This document shows, in pieces, positions 26,385 to 37,585 of a stretch of DNA of 64,000 bases (position 1 is the first letter of the stretch; every line of letters begins with the position of its first letter). The stretch is from Gammaproteobacteria bacterium (GTDB lineage Bacteria > Pseudomonadota > Gammaproteobacteria > Ga0077554 > Ga007554). A model generated the notes under the pieces. That model was given only the letters and a program-made list of their open reading frames with translations, did not search any database and was not told the origin of the DNA. The position numbers and the translations under genes were made by a program. The stretch lies in the NCBI GenBank assembly GCA_021731145.1, contig JAKFXX010000001.1:1-64000 (forward strand), written 5' to 3'.

Positions 26385-26452
26385 CACTGATTTTTTCAGA
26401 GGTTCTGTGCGGGGTTTTTTGATCGTCATCTCATAGCTATCTGCCCGCCCTG

Positions 26453-28702
26453 CTACTCCACACTGACCTTATCAACACGCTGAAACCCCCTGGGCAGCAG
26501 ACTGCCGCGCCTGCCACGCTCGCCCGCATAGTGCTCCAGATCAGCGGGCTTCAAGGTGAAATGGCGTTGCCCTGAGTGGATGGTCAGGTTTCCGTCACGC
26601 GACACCACGGCAATCGCAACGACAAATTCCTCGCGTGCGGCGACTTTTGCCGGGGGAACACCAATGATCTTGTTGCCCTTACCCTTGGTTAGCGCGGGCA
26701 GCTCGCTTACCGGGTGGAGCAACAGATGACCGGTGTTGGTGATGGCTGCAACGCGGTCGGTTTCTGCCTGTTTTATCAATACCGGCGGCAACACCCGCGC
26801 ACCCTCGGGCAGGGTCAACACGGTCTTGCCGTTTTTGTTTTTGGCGTAAAGTTCGTCCATCTTCACGACAAATCCATAACCGGCATCACTGGCTATCAGA
26901 TAAATATCTTCCGGATTGCCCATGATCACGCTGGTAAACGTGGCGCCCGGCGGCGGGCTGACGCGCCCGGTAAGCGGTTCACCCTGACCGCGCGCGGATG
27001 GCAGGCCATGGGCGGGCAGCGAATAGCTGCGGCCTGTGGAATCGAAAAAAACGGCAAGCTGATTGCTGCGTCCTGAGCAAGCCGCGAGGAAGGTATCGCC
27101 CGCCTTGTAACTGAGTGTCGTGGGGTCGATGTCATGCCCTTTGGCGGCGCGTACCCAGCCTTTTTCCGAGAGCACCACCGTTACGGGCTCTGTGGGGATT
27201 AATGCTGTCTCGTCCATCGCCTGAGCCGCACGGCGTGCGACTATCGGCGAACGCCGTGCATCACCGTATTTTTCCGCATCTTCCATCAGCTCTTTGCGAA
27301 TCAATGTCTTGAGGCGTTGTGCCGAACCCAGTGTTTTTTCCAGACCATCACGCTCGGCGGCCAGTGCATCCTGTTCGCCACGTATCTTCATCTCTTCAAG
27401 CTTGGCCAGATGCCGCAGCTTCAATTCGAGAATCGATTCAGCCTGCATATCGCTGAGCGTGAAGCGTTCCATCAACACCGCCTTGGGATGATCCTCGTAG
27501 CGGATGATGGCGATAACCTCATCGAGATTCAGATAGGCGATCAGCAGCCCATCGAGGATATGCAGCCGTTGCAGAACCTTGTCCAGGCGGTATTGCAGGC
27601 GGCGGCGAACCGTGGTGGTACGGAAGGACAGCCATTCGCCAAGAATGACACGCAGGTTCTTCACCTGCGGCCGGCCATCGATGCCGATCATGTTCATGTT
27701 GATGCGATAGCTGCGTTCCAGATCGGTGGTGGCGAACAGATGCGCCATCAGCGCCTCAATGTCGATACGATTGGAACGCGGCACGATGACCAGGCGCGTG
27801 GGGTTTTCATGATCGGACTCGTCGCGCAGATCTTCCACCATCGGCAGTTTCTTGGCATTCATCTGTGCGGCGATCTGCTCCAGCACCTTGGAGCCAGACA
27901 CTTGATGCGGCAAGGCGACAATTACAACGCCATCACCTTCCTTCTCGTAGCGGGCACGCATACGGACACTGCCGTGGCCAGTCTGGTAAATGCGCAGGAT
28001 ATCCTCACGCGGCGTGATGATCTCGGCGTCGGTAGGAAAATCCGGGCCTTGGATGTGCTCGCACAACTGTTCGACCGTTGCGTTCGGTTCATCCAGCAGT
28101 CGAATGCAGGCACTCGTCACTTCGCGCACGTTATGCGGTGGTATGTCCGTGGCCATACCTACTGCGATGCCCGTCCCGCCATTGAGCAGCACATGCGGCA
28201 GGCGCGCGGGCAGTAGCGCGGGTTCGTCCAGCGTGCCATCAAAATTGGGCACCCAGTCCACAGTGCCCTGCCCCAACTCGGCCAGCAGCACCTCGGAAAA
28301 CCGCCCCAGGCGAGCCTCGGTGTAGCGCATCGCGGCGAATGACTTGGGATCGTCCGGCGAACCCCAGTTACCCTGTCCGTCGACCAGCGGATAACGGTAG
28401 GAAAAGGGCTGCGCCATCAGCACCATCGCCTCGTAACAGGCGGTATCGCCATGCGGATGAAATTTACCCAGCACATCACCCACGGTACGCGCCGACTTCT
28501 TGTGCTTGGCGGCAGCGGACAGGCCCAGCTCGGACATGGCATAGACGATACGCCGCTGCACCGGCTTGAGCCCGTCGCCGATATGGGGCAGCGCGCGATC
28601 GAGAATCACGTACATGGAATAATCCAGATACGCCTTTTCGGTGAATGCCTTGAGCGGCAGGCGTTCGATGCCTTCGTAGTTTGTTTCAGGAGTATTCGTC
28701 AT
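26453..28702 (-). CDS. parC: DNA topoisomerase IV subunit A
   Basis: A 749-residue type IIA topoisomerase subunit. The breakage-reunion domain has [19 protein letters not shown], the quinolone-region [12 protein letters not shown] and the catalytic Tyr at about 127 in [11 protein letters not shown]. The C-terminal portion forms a degenerate beta-pinwheel, shorter than in GyrA, without a GyrA-box. Length and the [10 protein letters not shown] sequence fit ParC rather than GyrA. The position equivalent to E. coli Ser80 is Thr87 here, a common natural residue. parE lies 122 bp upstream on the same strand, so the two are probably co-expressed to decatenate chromosomes. Confidence 0.95.
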   Translation of the reverse strand: MTNTPETNYEGIERLPLKAFTEKAYLDYSMYVILDRALPHIGDGLKPVQRRIVYAMSELGLSAAAKHKKSARTVGDVLGKFHPHGDTACYEAMVLMAQPFSYRYPLVDGQGNWGSPDDPKSFAAMRYTEARLGRFSEVLLAELGQGTVDWVPNFDGTLDEPALLPARLPHVLLNGGTGIAVGMATDIPPHNVREVTSACIRLLDEPNATVEQLCEHIQGPDFPTDAEIITPREDILRIYQTGHGSVRMRARYEKEGDGVVIVALPHQVSGSKVLEQIAAQMNAKKLPMVEDLRDESDHENPTRLVIVPRSNRIDIEALMAHLFATTDLERSYRINMNMIGIDGRPQVKNLRVILGEWLSFRTTTVRRRLQYRLDKVLQRLHILDGLLIAYLNLDEVIAIIRYEDHPKAVLMERFTLSDMQAESILELKLRHLAKLEEMKIRGEQDALAAERDGLEKTLGSAQRLKTLIRKELMEDAEKYGDARRSPIVARRAAQAMDETALIPTEPVTVVLSEKGWVRAAKGHDIDPTTLSYKAGDTFLAACSGRSNQLAVFFDSTGRSYSLPAHGLPSARGQGEPLTGRVSPPPGATFTSVIMGNPEDIYLIASDAGYGFVVKMDELYAKNKNGKTVLTLPEGARVLPPVLIKQAETDRVAAITNTGHLLLHPVSELPALTKGKGNKIIGVPPAKVAAREEFVVAIAVVSRDGNLTIHSGQRHFTLKPADLEHYAGERGRRGSLLPRGFQRVDKVSVE

Positions 28703-28721
28703 GGTTTACCAGTCAGGAAAA

Positions 28722-28802
28722 AGCCGTTAGCCACAGAGCACACAGAGTTCACAGAGAAAAAATATTCCCCGGTTATCCGCGTAACCCGCATCGTCTCTGC
28801 GG
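28722..28802. repeat. CACAGAG-type intergenic repeat between parE and parC
   Basis: Clustered CACAGAG/CACACAGAG units at about 28732-28760 are followed by a single GTCTCTGCGGC near 28792, giving an imperfect inverted repeat. Similar CACAGAG...CTCTGTG intergenic units recur in many bacterial genomes. No gene is present between the two topoisomerase genes. Confidence 0.4.
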
Positions 28803-28824
28803 CTTGCATCTATGGTTTTTAGAA

Positions 28825-30714
28825 TCACACAACCTCCGCCAGATCACCCTTCAGCTCCAGCCACGCCTTGCGATCACCGGCGCGTTTTTTGGCCAGCAGC
28901 ATGTCGATGAGGCTGTTGGTGTCATCATCAGCTTCGATGGTGAGTTGCACCAGACGACGGGTGTCGGGGGCGATGGTGGTTTCACGCAGTTGCAGCGGGT
29001 TCATCTCGCCCAACCCTTTGAAGCGCTGTATGCTGACCTTGCCTTTAACCTTCTCTGCCGCGAGGCGATCAAGTACGCCCTGTTTCTCGGCATCATCCAG
29101 CGCGTAGAAAATTTCCTTGCCGACATCGATGCGGTACAGCGGCGGCATGGCGACAAACACGTGCCCCGCCTCGACCAGCGGCCGGAAATGGCGCAGGAAC
29201 AAGGCGCACAGCAACGTGGCGATGTGCGCGCCATCGGAATCGGCATCGGCAAGAATGCAGACCTTGCCGTAGCGCAAACCATCGAGCTTGTCCAAACCCG
29301 GTGTCACGCCGATGGCCACGGAAATATCGTGCACCTCCTGCGAGGCCAGCACCTCGTCGGAGCCGACCTCCCAGGTGTTGAGGATTTTGCCGCGCAACGG
29401 CATGATCGCCTGAAACTCGCGGTCACGCGCTTGTTTGGCGGAACCGCCCGCAGAATCGCCCTCAACCAGAAACAGTTCGGTACGTTTAAGATCTTGAGAG
29501 GTGCAATCGGCAAGCTTGCCGGGCAACGCAGGACCGCTGGCGACCTTCTTGCGCACCACCAACTTTCCGGCACGCAAGCGGATCTGGGCATTGCCAATGG
29601 CATATTGCGCAATGCGCTCGCCCATCTCGGTGTGCTGGTTGAGCCACAGGCTGAAGGCATCTTTCACCACACCGGAGACGAATGCGGCACATTCGCGCGA
29701 TGACAGCCGCTCCTTGGTCTGGCCGCTAAATTGCGGGTCCTGGAGCTTCGCCGAAAGAATGTAGCTGCACCGATCCCACACATCTTCCGGGGCCAGGCGC
29801 ACCCCGCGTGGCAGCAAGTTACGGAATTCGCAGAATTCGCGAACAGCCTCAGTGAGGCCGGTGCGCAATCCATTCACATGCGTGCCGCCCTGTGCGGTCG
29901 GAATCAGGTTCACATAGCTTTCGGCGACCACCTCGCCGCCTTCCGGTAGCCACACCACTGCCCACTCGGCGGCTTCCTTATTGCCTTCCATGCGCCCGAT
30001 AAACGGCTCATCCGGCAACAGTAGCGCATCTTTCAGTTCATCGAGCAGATAATCCTTGAGACCGTCCTGATATTGCCACTCGGCCTTCTCACCGCTGGCC
30101 TCATCAAAAAAACTCACCCGCAGACCTGGGCACAGCACCGCTTTGGCACGCAGGATATGTTGCAGTTTCGACACCAGGAACTTCGGCGTGTCAAAATATT
30201 TGGGGTCTGGCAAGAAACGCACTGTGCTGCCGGTATTCTGCTTGCCCACCGGGCCAATGACCACAAGATCAGACACCTTGTCGCCATTGGCGAAGGCCAT
30301 GTGATATTCCTTGCCGCCGCGCCGCACCCACACATCAAGCCGCTGTGACAGAGCGTTGACCACCGACACGCCGACGCCGTGCAGCCCGCCGGAAAAGGTG
30401 TAACTTTTGTTGGAAAATTTACCCCCCGCGTGCAGCCGCGTGAGGATCACCTCCACCCCTGGCACACCTTCCTCGGGATGGATATCGACCGGCATGCCGC
30501 GGCCATCGTCCTTAACCTCCAGCGAACCATCCTTGTAGAGAATCACATCAATGGATTTGGCAAACCCGGCAAGGGCTTCATCAACACTGTTGTCGATCAC
30601 CTCCTGAGCAAGATGATTGGGGCGCGTGGTGTCGGTATACATGCCGGGGCGCTTGCGCACCGGGTCGAGGCCACTCAAGACCTCGATGGCGGCGGCGTTA
30701 TATACAGTACTCAT
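28825..30714 (-). CDS. parE: DNA topoisomerase IV subunit B
   Basis: A 629-residue GHKL ATPase subunit. ATP-binding motifs include EVIDNSVDEALAGFA, VKDDGRGMPVDIHP and GLHGVGVSVVNALS. The transducer domain follows, then TOPRIM motifs EGDSAGGSAKQARDREFQAI, PLRGKILN and DADSDGAHI. The absence of the large GyrB insert and the length favour ParE. The start ATG 30714 gives MSTVYNAAAIEVL. It is read leftward ahead of parC. Confidence 0.95.
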   Translation of the reverse strand: MSTVYNAAAIEVLSGLDPVRKRPGMYTDTTRPNHLAQEVIDNSVDEALAGFAKSIDVILYKDGSLEVKDDGRGMPVDIHPEEGVPGVEVILTRLHAGGKFSNKSYTFSGGLHGVGVSVVNALSQRLDVWVRRGGKEYHMAFANGDKVSDLVVIGPVGKQNTGSTVRFLPDPKYFDTPKFLVSKLQHILRAKAVLCPGLRVSFFDEASGEKAEWQYQDGLKDYLLDELKDALLLPDEPFIGRMEGNKEAAEWAVVWLPEGGEVVAESYVNLIPTAQGGTHVNGLRTGLTEAVREFCEFRNLLPRGVRLAPEDVWDRCSYILSAKLQDPQFSGQTKERLSSRECAAFVSGVVKDAFSLWLNQHTEMGERIAQYAIGNAQIRLRAGKLVVRKKVASGPALPGKLADCTSQDLKRTELFLVEGDSAGGSAKQARDREFQAIMPLRGKILNTWEVGSDEVLASQEVHDISVAIGVTPGLDKLDGLRYGKVCILADADSDGAHIATLLCALFLRHFRPLVEAGHVFVAMPPLYRIDVGKEIFYALDDAEKQGVLDRLAAEKVKGKVSIQRFKGLGEMNPLQLRETTIAPDTRRLVQLTIEADDDTNSLIDMLLAKKRAGDRKAWLELKGDLAEVV

Positions 30715-30820
30715 GTTTTTGAAGGTCTCGAAAAGTAACGGAAAACACAGTAATGGGCGGGAAAACTACTGAAAATGTGCGCTCAAGTCAAATCCTGAAG
30801 GTGACAAAAAAGCGCTATGT

Positions 30821-31711
30821 CTAGTGAATACAATGACCTAAAGATCCTTTTGCGCAGGCACTTTTATCCACCCAAATAGCGTTATCCAGCCGCACTCCCT
30901 CAAGATTCGCCCCCTCCAGCCTGGCGCCCGAGAGATCCGCATATGAAAGATTCGCCCCCTGCAAATTGGCATTGCTCAGATCGGCGTTGCGCAGGCTGAC
31001 GCCAAGCATCACCGCCCCTTGCAGATCCGCCGCGCTCAGGTCCGCGATGCTCAAGGTAGCAAAGGACAGGTCACTGCCTTTAAGTTTGCCCTCACGTAGC
31101 GAGGCGCCACTCAGATTGACATTGCGCAATTTGGCACCGGTCAGATCGGCCCCGTCCAAGTGTACGCCTTCCATACGGCAATCGCTCCAATTAACACCCG
31201 GGCGCGCCGACACAGTGCAATCCCATGCCGCGTTCTCCGACGCCGGTTGGGATAAAAACAGCAGCCCCGCGACAAACAAAATTATACCGCCGATAACGAT
31301 AGCGGCCCACTTACCGTTAAACCGGGCCGTCTGTCCCGCATCCCTGCCGGCTTTGGCGATCCGATGCTGAACCACCTCGCCCGGTTCCTGCTGCCTGCGA
31401 TCACCGCTACGCCGGCTCACCCCCTCAGGCACTACATCGTTCGGGCCACGCCGCTCGCGCAGCCGCTCATCAGCCCAACGCCGTGCCGCGTGAAGACGCT
31501 CCTGCACGAGGGAATCATTAGAGTCGGCCCGCATTGCTTCGGGGATCAATTCCGGCATGGCATTCACCGGCGTCCACGTCTCCCGGTCCTGGCTCAACTC
31601 ATCGTCCAGACCGATGCGCCCCAACAGGATATGGCGCGACACCAAGCCTGCTGCAAATGGACCCCTGATTTCGCCGCCACGGCGAACGTACCACAAATGC
31701 TGATTCTGCAT
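30821..31711 (-). CDS. Membrane-anchored pentapeptide-repeat protein with N-terminal GYF_2-like domain
   Basis: A 296-residue protein from ATG 31711, with AGAGG about 11 bp upstream. Residues about 4-55 match the GYF_2/DUF4339 pattern (LWYVRRGGEIRGPF...WTPVNAMPELI). A charged linker leads to one TM helix near 140-160 (AAIVIGGIILFVAGLLFL). The last 120 residues are tandem A(D/N)LxX pentapeptides (GADLTGAKLRNVNLSGASL...), forming a right-handed quadrilateral beta-helix. It lies about 100 bp upstream of parE on the same strand. Some soluble pentapeptide proteins bind topoisomerases, but this one is membrane-anchored, so that link is only a suggestion. Confidence 0.85.
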   Translation of the reverse strand: MQNQHLWYVRRGGEIRGPFAAGLVSRHILLGRIGLDDELSQDRETWTPVNAMPELIPEAMRADSNDSLVQERLHAARRWADERLRERRGPNDVVPEGVSRRSGDRRQQEPGEVVQHRIAKAGRDAGQTARFNGKWAAIVIGGIILFVAGLLFLSQPASENAAWDCTVSARPGVNWSDCRMEGVHLDGADLTGAKLRNVNLSGASLREGKLKGSDLSFATLSIADLSAADLQGAVMLGVSLRNADLSNANLQGANLSYADLSGARLEGANLEGVRLDNAIWVDKSACAKGSLGHCIH

Positions 31712-31890
31712 GTCACGTTTCACCTCTGATGAACAAGTGTATGGAATTATCCCAAGTTTAGTCTATACTCACTTTGTAGCCGCTACCCAATGGTTGGAGG
31801 TATATTTGCGATGGCAAACACTTTGTACCCTCATTGCCACCTCATTGCGCCCTTCACGGGCATCACGGTGATCACGGGTAGATTCGTGAC

Positions 31891-33084
31891 ATGCGAGTAA
31901 ATGCTCCGGAGCAGGCGTCTCCAGCCATCACACCGGGCAGCCCCAAGGCATTGGACGCATGGCGTGTGGGGCAGGTTCTCAATGCAACCGTCATTGAAAC
32001 AGCAGCACAGGGCGCCATAACGCTGCGTATCAATAATACCTTGATCCAGGCACAAAGCCAGTTGCCCGTCTCCCCCGGCCAGCAACTCAGTTTACAGGTT
32101 GCCAACACCGGGCAACAAACCGTTTTGAAGGTAATCGAACCCGCTGCGCCCACCGACCCGCTAACCCAGGCATTACGGGTAGCCTTACCGCGTCAGGCCG
32201 CGCTTCCACCGCTGCTGGCCAATCTCGCGTGGCTCTCCGCACCGTCCGGAACGGCGCAAGCATCCACTTTATCCCCGGCGGTAACGCAGCTCGCCAGCCA
32301 GCTCTTCAACAACCTTGCCAGCGCGGCCAGCGCCACCACGGCCCAAGGCCTCAAGGACGCCCTTTACAACTCAGGCCTGTTCCTGGAAAACAAACTGGCG
32401 CATCAGGTCCCTAGACAGGATCAACAAGGCTTGAAAAATGACTTTAAGGCCGGTTTGTTGCGGCTTCTGGAAGGGCTTCATGCAGAGAGTGTCCGGGGCC
32501 AAAACTCACCGGGCCAGCCCTCCGCCACACAACCGCCATCATTGCGGGGCTCCCCTTTGCAGGCCCAACCGGCAGTGCCTGCCTCGCTTCCTGTGCAATC
32601 TCCTTCTGGCGCGGTAGCGGAATTGACGCAGCAAACAGAGGGCGCACTGGCGCGATTGCAACTCAACCAGTTGACTTCGCTACCGGCCGCCGAGCATCCC
32701 GCGCCGCTCTGGACACTTGAGTTGCCGCTACGCCACAATGGCCGCGCCGATCTGCTCCATATGCGCATTGAACAGGATCAAACCGCAAAACGGTCGAGCA
32801 CACAGAACGCATCGTGGACGGTTTCACTGGGGCTCGACCTCGACGGCCTGGGCCCCATGCATGCCCGCATCACACTTGCCAATGAACGGGTTTCCACTAC
32901 GCTATGGGCAGAGCGTGGCGAGACCGTGGCATTGCTGGACAAACATATTGATGAACTTCGCCATGGCCTCGCGCACGCAGGACTCAAAACAGACACTATC
33001 CGCTGCCAGCAGGGAGAGCCACCCCGTGCAACGTCTGAGGCGGCAATCACCAATGAAATGGCCTTGGTGGACCTCACGGCATGA
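31891..33084 (+). CDS. FliK-like flagellar hook-length control protein
   Basis: A 397-residue protein. The N-terminal 75 residues form a beta-rich domain (WRVGQVLNATVIETA, LTIQAQSQLPVSPGQQL-like). The middle is Pro/Ala/Gln/Ser-rich and probably disordered (about 195-260). The C-terminal domain, from WTLELPLRHNGRADLLHMRI to LRHGLAHAGLKTDTI, matches the FliK/Flg_hook substrate-specificity switch domain. FliK sets hook length by acting on FlhB. No other flagellar genes are near apart from the FlhB-tail gene that overlaps its stop (ATGA). No clear ribosome site precedes ATG 31891. Confidence 0.82.
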   Translation: MRVNAPEQASPAITPGSPKALDAWRVGQVLNATVIETAAQGAITLRINNTLIQAQSQLPVSPGQQLSLQVANTGQQTVLKVIEPAAPTDPLTQALRVALPRQAALPPLLANLAWLSAPSGTAQASTLSPAVTQLASQLFNNLASAASATTAQGLKDALYNSGLFLENKLAHQVPRQDQQGLKNDFKAGLLRLLEGLHAESVRGQNSPGQPSATQPPSLRGSPLQAQPAVPASLPVQSPSGAVAELTQQTEGALARLQLNQLTSLPAAEHPAPLWTLELPLRHNGRADLLHMRIEQDQTAKRSSTQNASWTVSLGLDLDGLGPMHARITLANERVSTTLWAERGETVALLDKHIDELRHGLAHAGLKTDTIRCQQGEPPRATSEAAITNEMALVDLTA

Positions 33085-33383
33085 CCAAAAAGCCTTCACC
33101 CGCAAAGAGTGCCGTGGCGCTACGCTATGACGGCACAGGCGCGCCCCGTGTTACCGCTCAGGGTGAGGGGTATGTTGCCGAACAGATTCTGGCATTGGCG
33201 GATGAGCATAACGTTCCGCTACATAAGGACGCCAACCTTGTACAGTTACTTTCCCAACTGGAGCTGGGGGAGGAAATCCCGGCCTCGCTGTATGCTGCGG
33301 TTGCGGAAGTGCTTTCGTTCGTTTATCTGTTGTCGGGCAAACTTCCCCGGCACGCAATGCGAGAAGAGCAACGCCAAACATGA
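33081..33383 (+). CDS. FlhB C-terminal-domain protein (FlhX-like)
   Basis: A 100-residue protein equivalent to the cytoplasmic tail of FlhB alone: AVALRYDGTGAPRVTAQGEGY, VAEQILALADEHNVPLHKD, LVQLLSQLELGEEIP and LYAAVAEVLSFVY. It lacks the transmembrane part and the autocleaving NPTH motif. Such stand-alone FlhB tails (FlhX) can partly replace the FlhB-C fragment in export switching in some bacteria. It overlaps the FliK-like gene by 4 bp, and these are the two partners of the hook-length switch. Confidence 0.88.
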   Translation: MTKKPSPAKSAVALRYDGTGAPRVTAQGEGYVAEQILALADEHNVPLHKDANLVQLLSQLELGEEIPASLYAAVAEVLSFVYLLSGKLPRHAMREEQRQT

Positions 33384-33549
33384 ACAATACAAGGGAAGCA
33401 AAGTGACTCCTGACGGCAAAAAATTTACTTTAGGTTACAATTCACCCTATCCTGTTAAACCAAGACTAAAGGTAATGGTATATTGTGCCGATCATCCATA
33501 TTCCATAATAAATATAAATACCATCTACAAGAACCAAAGAAATTGAAGA

Positions 33550-35397
33550 ATGACGCCTTTTCGCGAAAAACCTGAGACTCTTGTGGTTAACAACACTCCG
33601 ACAAACAAGCCGCCCTCCGGGCAAAGCCACCAAGCGCTACCGCAAACACTGCGCGACGCGAACCAAATGCGTCTCCTCATCATCAGCGACCAGCCTGGCG
33701 ATATTGCGCTAATGAGATCAGCGCTCGAACAAAACGGGTTCACCAACCTGATAGTGGCTGGAAACAGCGAAACAGCATTCGAACACCTAAGAAACAGTCT
33801 TGTGAGTGGCGTCAGCGACATTAATGCCATCTTGATGGATGTCACGGTTCCCAGCATGAATGGCTATGAAACATGCCGCATGCTGCACGCCAACAGCGAC
33901 TGGAATGCGATTCCCGTTATCATAATCGCCCCCAACGAAGAATCCAGTCAAATGCCCTTTGACGCAGGCGCCACGGACATCATCTTCAAGCCCATTCGCG
34001 GCATGGAACTGATACCCCGCGTCATCGCAGCGCTGTCCCTCAAGGAAGAACGTGATTTGCGTAAATCCCGCGAGCATGAACTGGAAACCGAGCTGGCCGA
34101 GCGCAAGGTGATGGAGGCGCGGCTGCAATACCTGGTAGGCCATGACGACCTGACAGGATTAAGCAACCGCCGCCGACTGGAGCAGGAGCTGGAACTGGCA
34201 GTGCTGAATGCCCATTACAACAACACCACCAGCGCCCTGCTCTACCTTGATCTCGATCAATTCAAAGTAGTCAACGACACGGAAGGCCATACTGCGGGCG
34301 ACCGCCTGCTGATCAACGTCGCCAACAAACTCAGGCGCCAGGTAGGCGCAACCGGCACACTGGCACGCATCAGTTCTGATGAATATGCCGTGCTGATTGA
34401 AAACGTCACCCTGGATGACGCCGTGCGGACTGCCGAATCGTTTCGCTGCCTGATGGATGAATTCTATTTCAAAACAGACAGCCGCACTTACCACATCGGC
34501 GTCAGCATCGGCGTAGCTTTAATCCATCCCGAGGAAAGCATAACAGCGGGTGATGCGCTGACCCGCGCCGATCAAGCATGCTACGTCGCCAAGACGCGCG
34601 GCCGCAACATGGTTCATGTGTTCAGCCATGAAGACACGGAAATGCTGCCCTTGCGCCACGCCGCGCAATGGGTGCCACGGATCAGGGACGCCTTGCTTAA
34701 CGACAAGTTTTGCCTGGTCTTCCAGCCCGTAATCAGCCTGCCTAGCCATGAGACCACCCATTACGAAGCGTTGATACGCATGATCGGAAATCATCAGGAG
34801 CTGATCAGCCCGGACAATTTCATCCCGGTAGCAGAGCGCATGGGACTGATACACGATATCGACCTGTGGGTAGTGGATCATGCCATTGATGTTTTGCGCA
34901 CATTGCCCGCGCATTTGTCGCTTAATATCAACCTGTCCAGCCACGCCTTCCAGGATCCCGCCCTGCCGCCCCTGATCAGGGAAAAGCTCGCGACAACCGG
35001 GGTCGATGGAAAACGCATCACCTTCGAGATTACCGAAACCGCCGCCATCGCCAATTTTTCACAGACACGCAACATGATCACCCAGTTGCGCACGCTGGGC
35101 TGCCGGTTCGCACTTGACGATTTCGGCGCGGGATTCAATTCATTCAGCTATCTCAAGCAGTTTCCTGTCGACTACCTGAAAATAGACGGCGCATTCATCA
35201 CCAACCTTGTCAACGATCCTGTAGACCAGACGCTGGTCAAATCCATGACCGAAGTTGCCCGCACCCTCGGCAAGCGCACCGTCGCCGAGTTTGTGGAAAA
35301 CAGCGAAACCTTGGCACTGCTTAAGGAGTATGGGGTTGATTATGCGCAAGGATACTATGTGGGCAAGCCGCAACCACTCAAGATGACAGGCTATTAG
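33550..35397 (+). CDS. REC-GGDEF-EAL protein with degenerate GGDEF site
   Basis: A 615-residue soluble protein. The REC domain (about 38-160) keeps the phospho-Asp in AILMDVTVPSMNG and the Lys in IFKPIRG, but the switch Thr/Ser position is Ala (VIIIAPNEE). The GGDEF domain (about 190-350) reads ARISSDEYAVLI, SSDEY in place of GGDEF, so cyclase activity is unlikely. The EAL domain is intact: HYEALIRM, LNINLSSHAF, FEITETA, LDDFGAGFNSFSYL, LKIDGAFI and VAEFVEN. It is probably a c-di-GMP phosphodiesterase under phospho or GTP control. The 166 bp before it are AT-rich without a clear gene. Confidence 0.92.
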   Translation: MTPFREKPETLVVNNTPTNKPPSGQSHQALPQTLRDANQMRLLIISDQPGDIALMRSALEQNGFTNLIVAGNSETAFEHLRNSLVSGVSDINAILMDVTVPSMNGYETCRMLHANSDWNAIPVIIIAPNEESSQMPFDAGATDIIFKPIRGMELIPRVIAALSLKEERDLRKSREHELETELAERKVMEARLQYLVGHDDLTGLSNRRRLEQELELAVLNAHYNNTTSALLYLDLDQFKVVNDTEGHTAGDRLLINVANKLRRQVGATGTLARISSDEYAVLIENVTLDDAVRTAESFRCLMDEFYFKTDSRTYHIGVSIGVALIHPEESITAGDALTRADQACYVAKTRGRNMVHVFSHEDTEMLPLRHAAQWVPRIRDALLNDKFCLVFQPVISLPSHETTHYEALIRMIGNHQELISPDNFIPVAERMGLIHDIDLWVVDHAIDVLRTLPAHLSLNINLSSHAFQDPALPPLIREKLATTGVDGKRITFEITETAAIANFSQTRNMITQLRTLGCRFALDDFGAGFNSFSYLKQFPVDYLKIDGAFITNLVNDPVDQTLVKSMTEVARTLGKRTVAEFVENSETLALLKEYGVDYAQGYYVGKPQPLKMTGY

Positions 35398-35460
35398 TCC
35401 TGCCGTGTCATAAGCCGATCAGATGTAAATGCAGGTAGGGTCTCGGCAACCGCTCCATGC

Positions 35461-35567
35461 GTTGCCCTGCCTCCTGCGCATCCTGCGACGTGCATGGAAG
35501 CACGAGTGTCGCGGGAGGCAGGGAGGCCGTGAGGACCACCTGTGGCACTCGCAGAACCCTTCGCTTA
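35461..35567 (+). repeat. Structured palindromic repeat upstream of crcB, second copy of the cstA-insert family
   Basis: CCCTGCCTCCTGCG (35465-35478) pairs with CGCGGGAGGCAGGG (35510-35523) with one mismatch, enclosing an inner hairpin CGTGC/GCACG (35489-35493 and 35500-35504). Positions 35482-35522 match the reverse complement of cstA 2020-2060 at 34 of 41 bases. It lies in the 218-bp gap before crcB. It has no resemblance to the fluoride riboswitch consensus. Confidence 0.65.
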
Positions 35568-35615
35568 AGCAAACTGTACTGGGCCTAACCCCAATCATTT
35601 ATACCGTATAAAAAA

Positions 35616-35986
35616 TTGAACCAGATTTTCCTGATCGCCGCAGGTGGTGCCGTGGGCTCCGTGCTGCGTTTTTTGATGTCCACCGGAGTGCATGGCATTC
35701 TTGGGCGCGCCTTTCCGTATGGCACGCTGGCGGTCAACGTGCTGGGGTCTTTCATCATGGGGCTGCTTTATGTCCTGTTGATTGATAGATTCAACATGAG
35801 CGGGGAATGGCGTGCGGCATTGCTGGTGGGATTGCTCGGCGGTTTCACCACCTTCTCCAGCTTTTCCATCGAAACGCTTAATCTGTTTGAAACGGGTGAA
35901 ATAGTAAAGGCGCTGCTGAACATCCTGTTAAGTGTCGGCGTGTGCATCATCGCCACATGGCTGGGCGTGATTATCGGGAGGCAAGT

Positions 35987-35990
<4 letters not shown>
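35616..35990 (+). CDS. crcB: CrcB/Fluc fluoride channel
   Basis: A 124-residue four-helix membrane protein with GGAVGSVLRFLM, GTLAVNVLGSFIMGLL (the conserved pore Asn) and GLLGGFTTFSSFSIE (the Phe box). Fluc channels work as antiparallel dimers and export fluoride passively. The start is TTG 35616, the only one giving the normal N-terminus. Its stop overlaps the next gene in an ATGA, so translation is coupled. No fluoride riboswitch is recognisable upstream. Confidence 0.93.
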
Positions 35991-37572
<1,582 letters not shown>

Positions 37573-37585
37573 GAGGTGCCTTAGC

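Noticed and set aside
28825-30714. Annotation as gyrB
   Set aside because: Length 629, absence of the GyrB insert and pairing with a short-tailed ParC-like subunit all favour parE.
35398-35615. Possible fluoride riboswitch before crcB
   Set aside because: The region lacks the conserved GGNGAUGG...pseudoknot sequence of the crcB motif. The structure present is the dispersed repeat instead.
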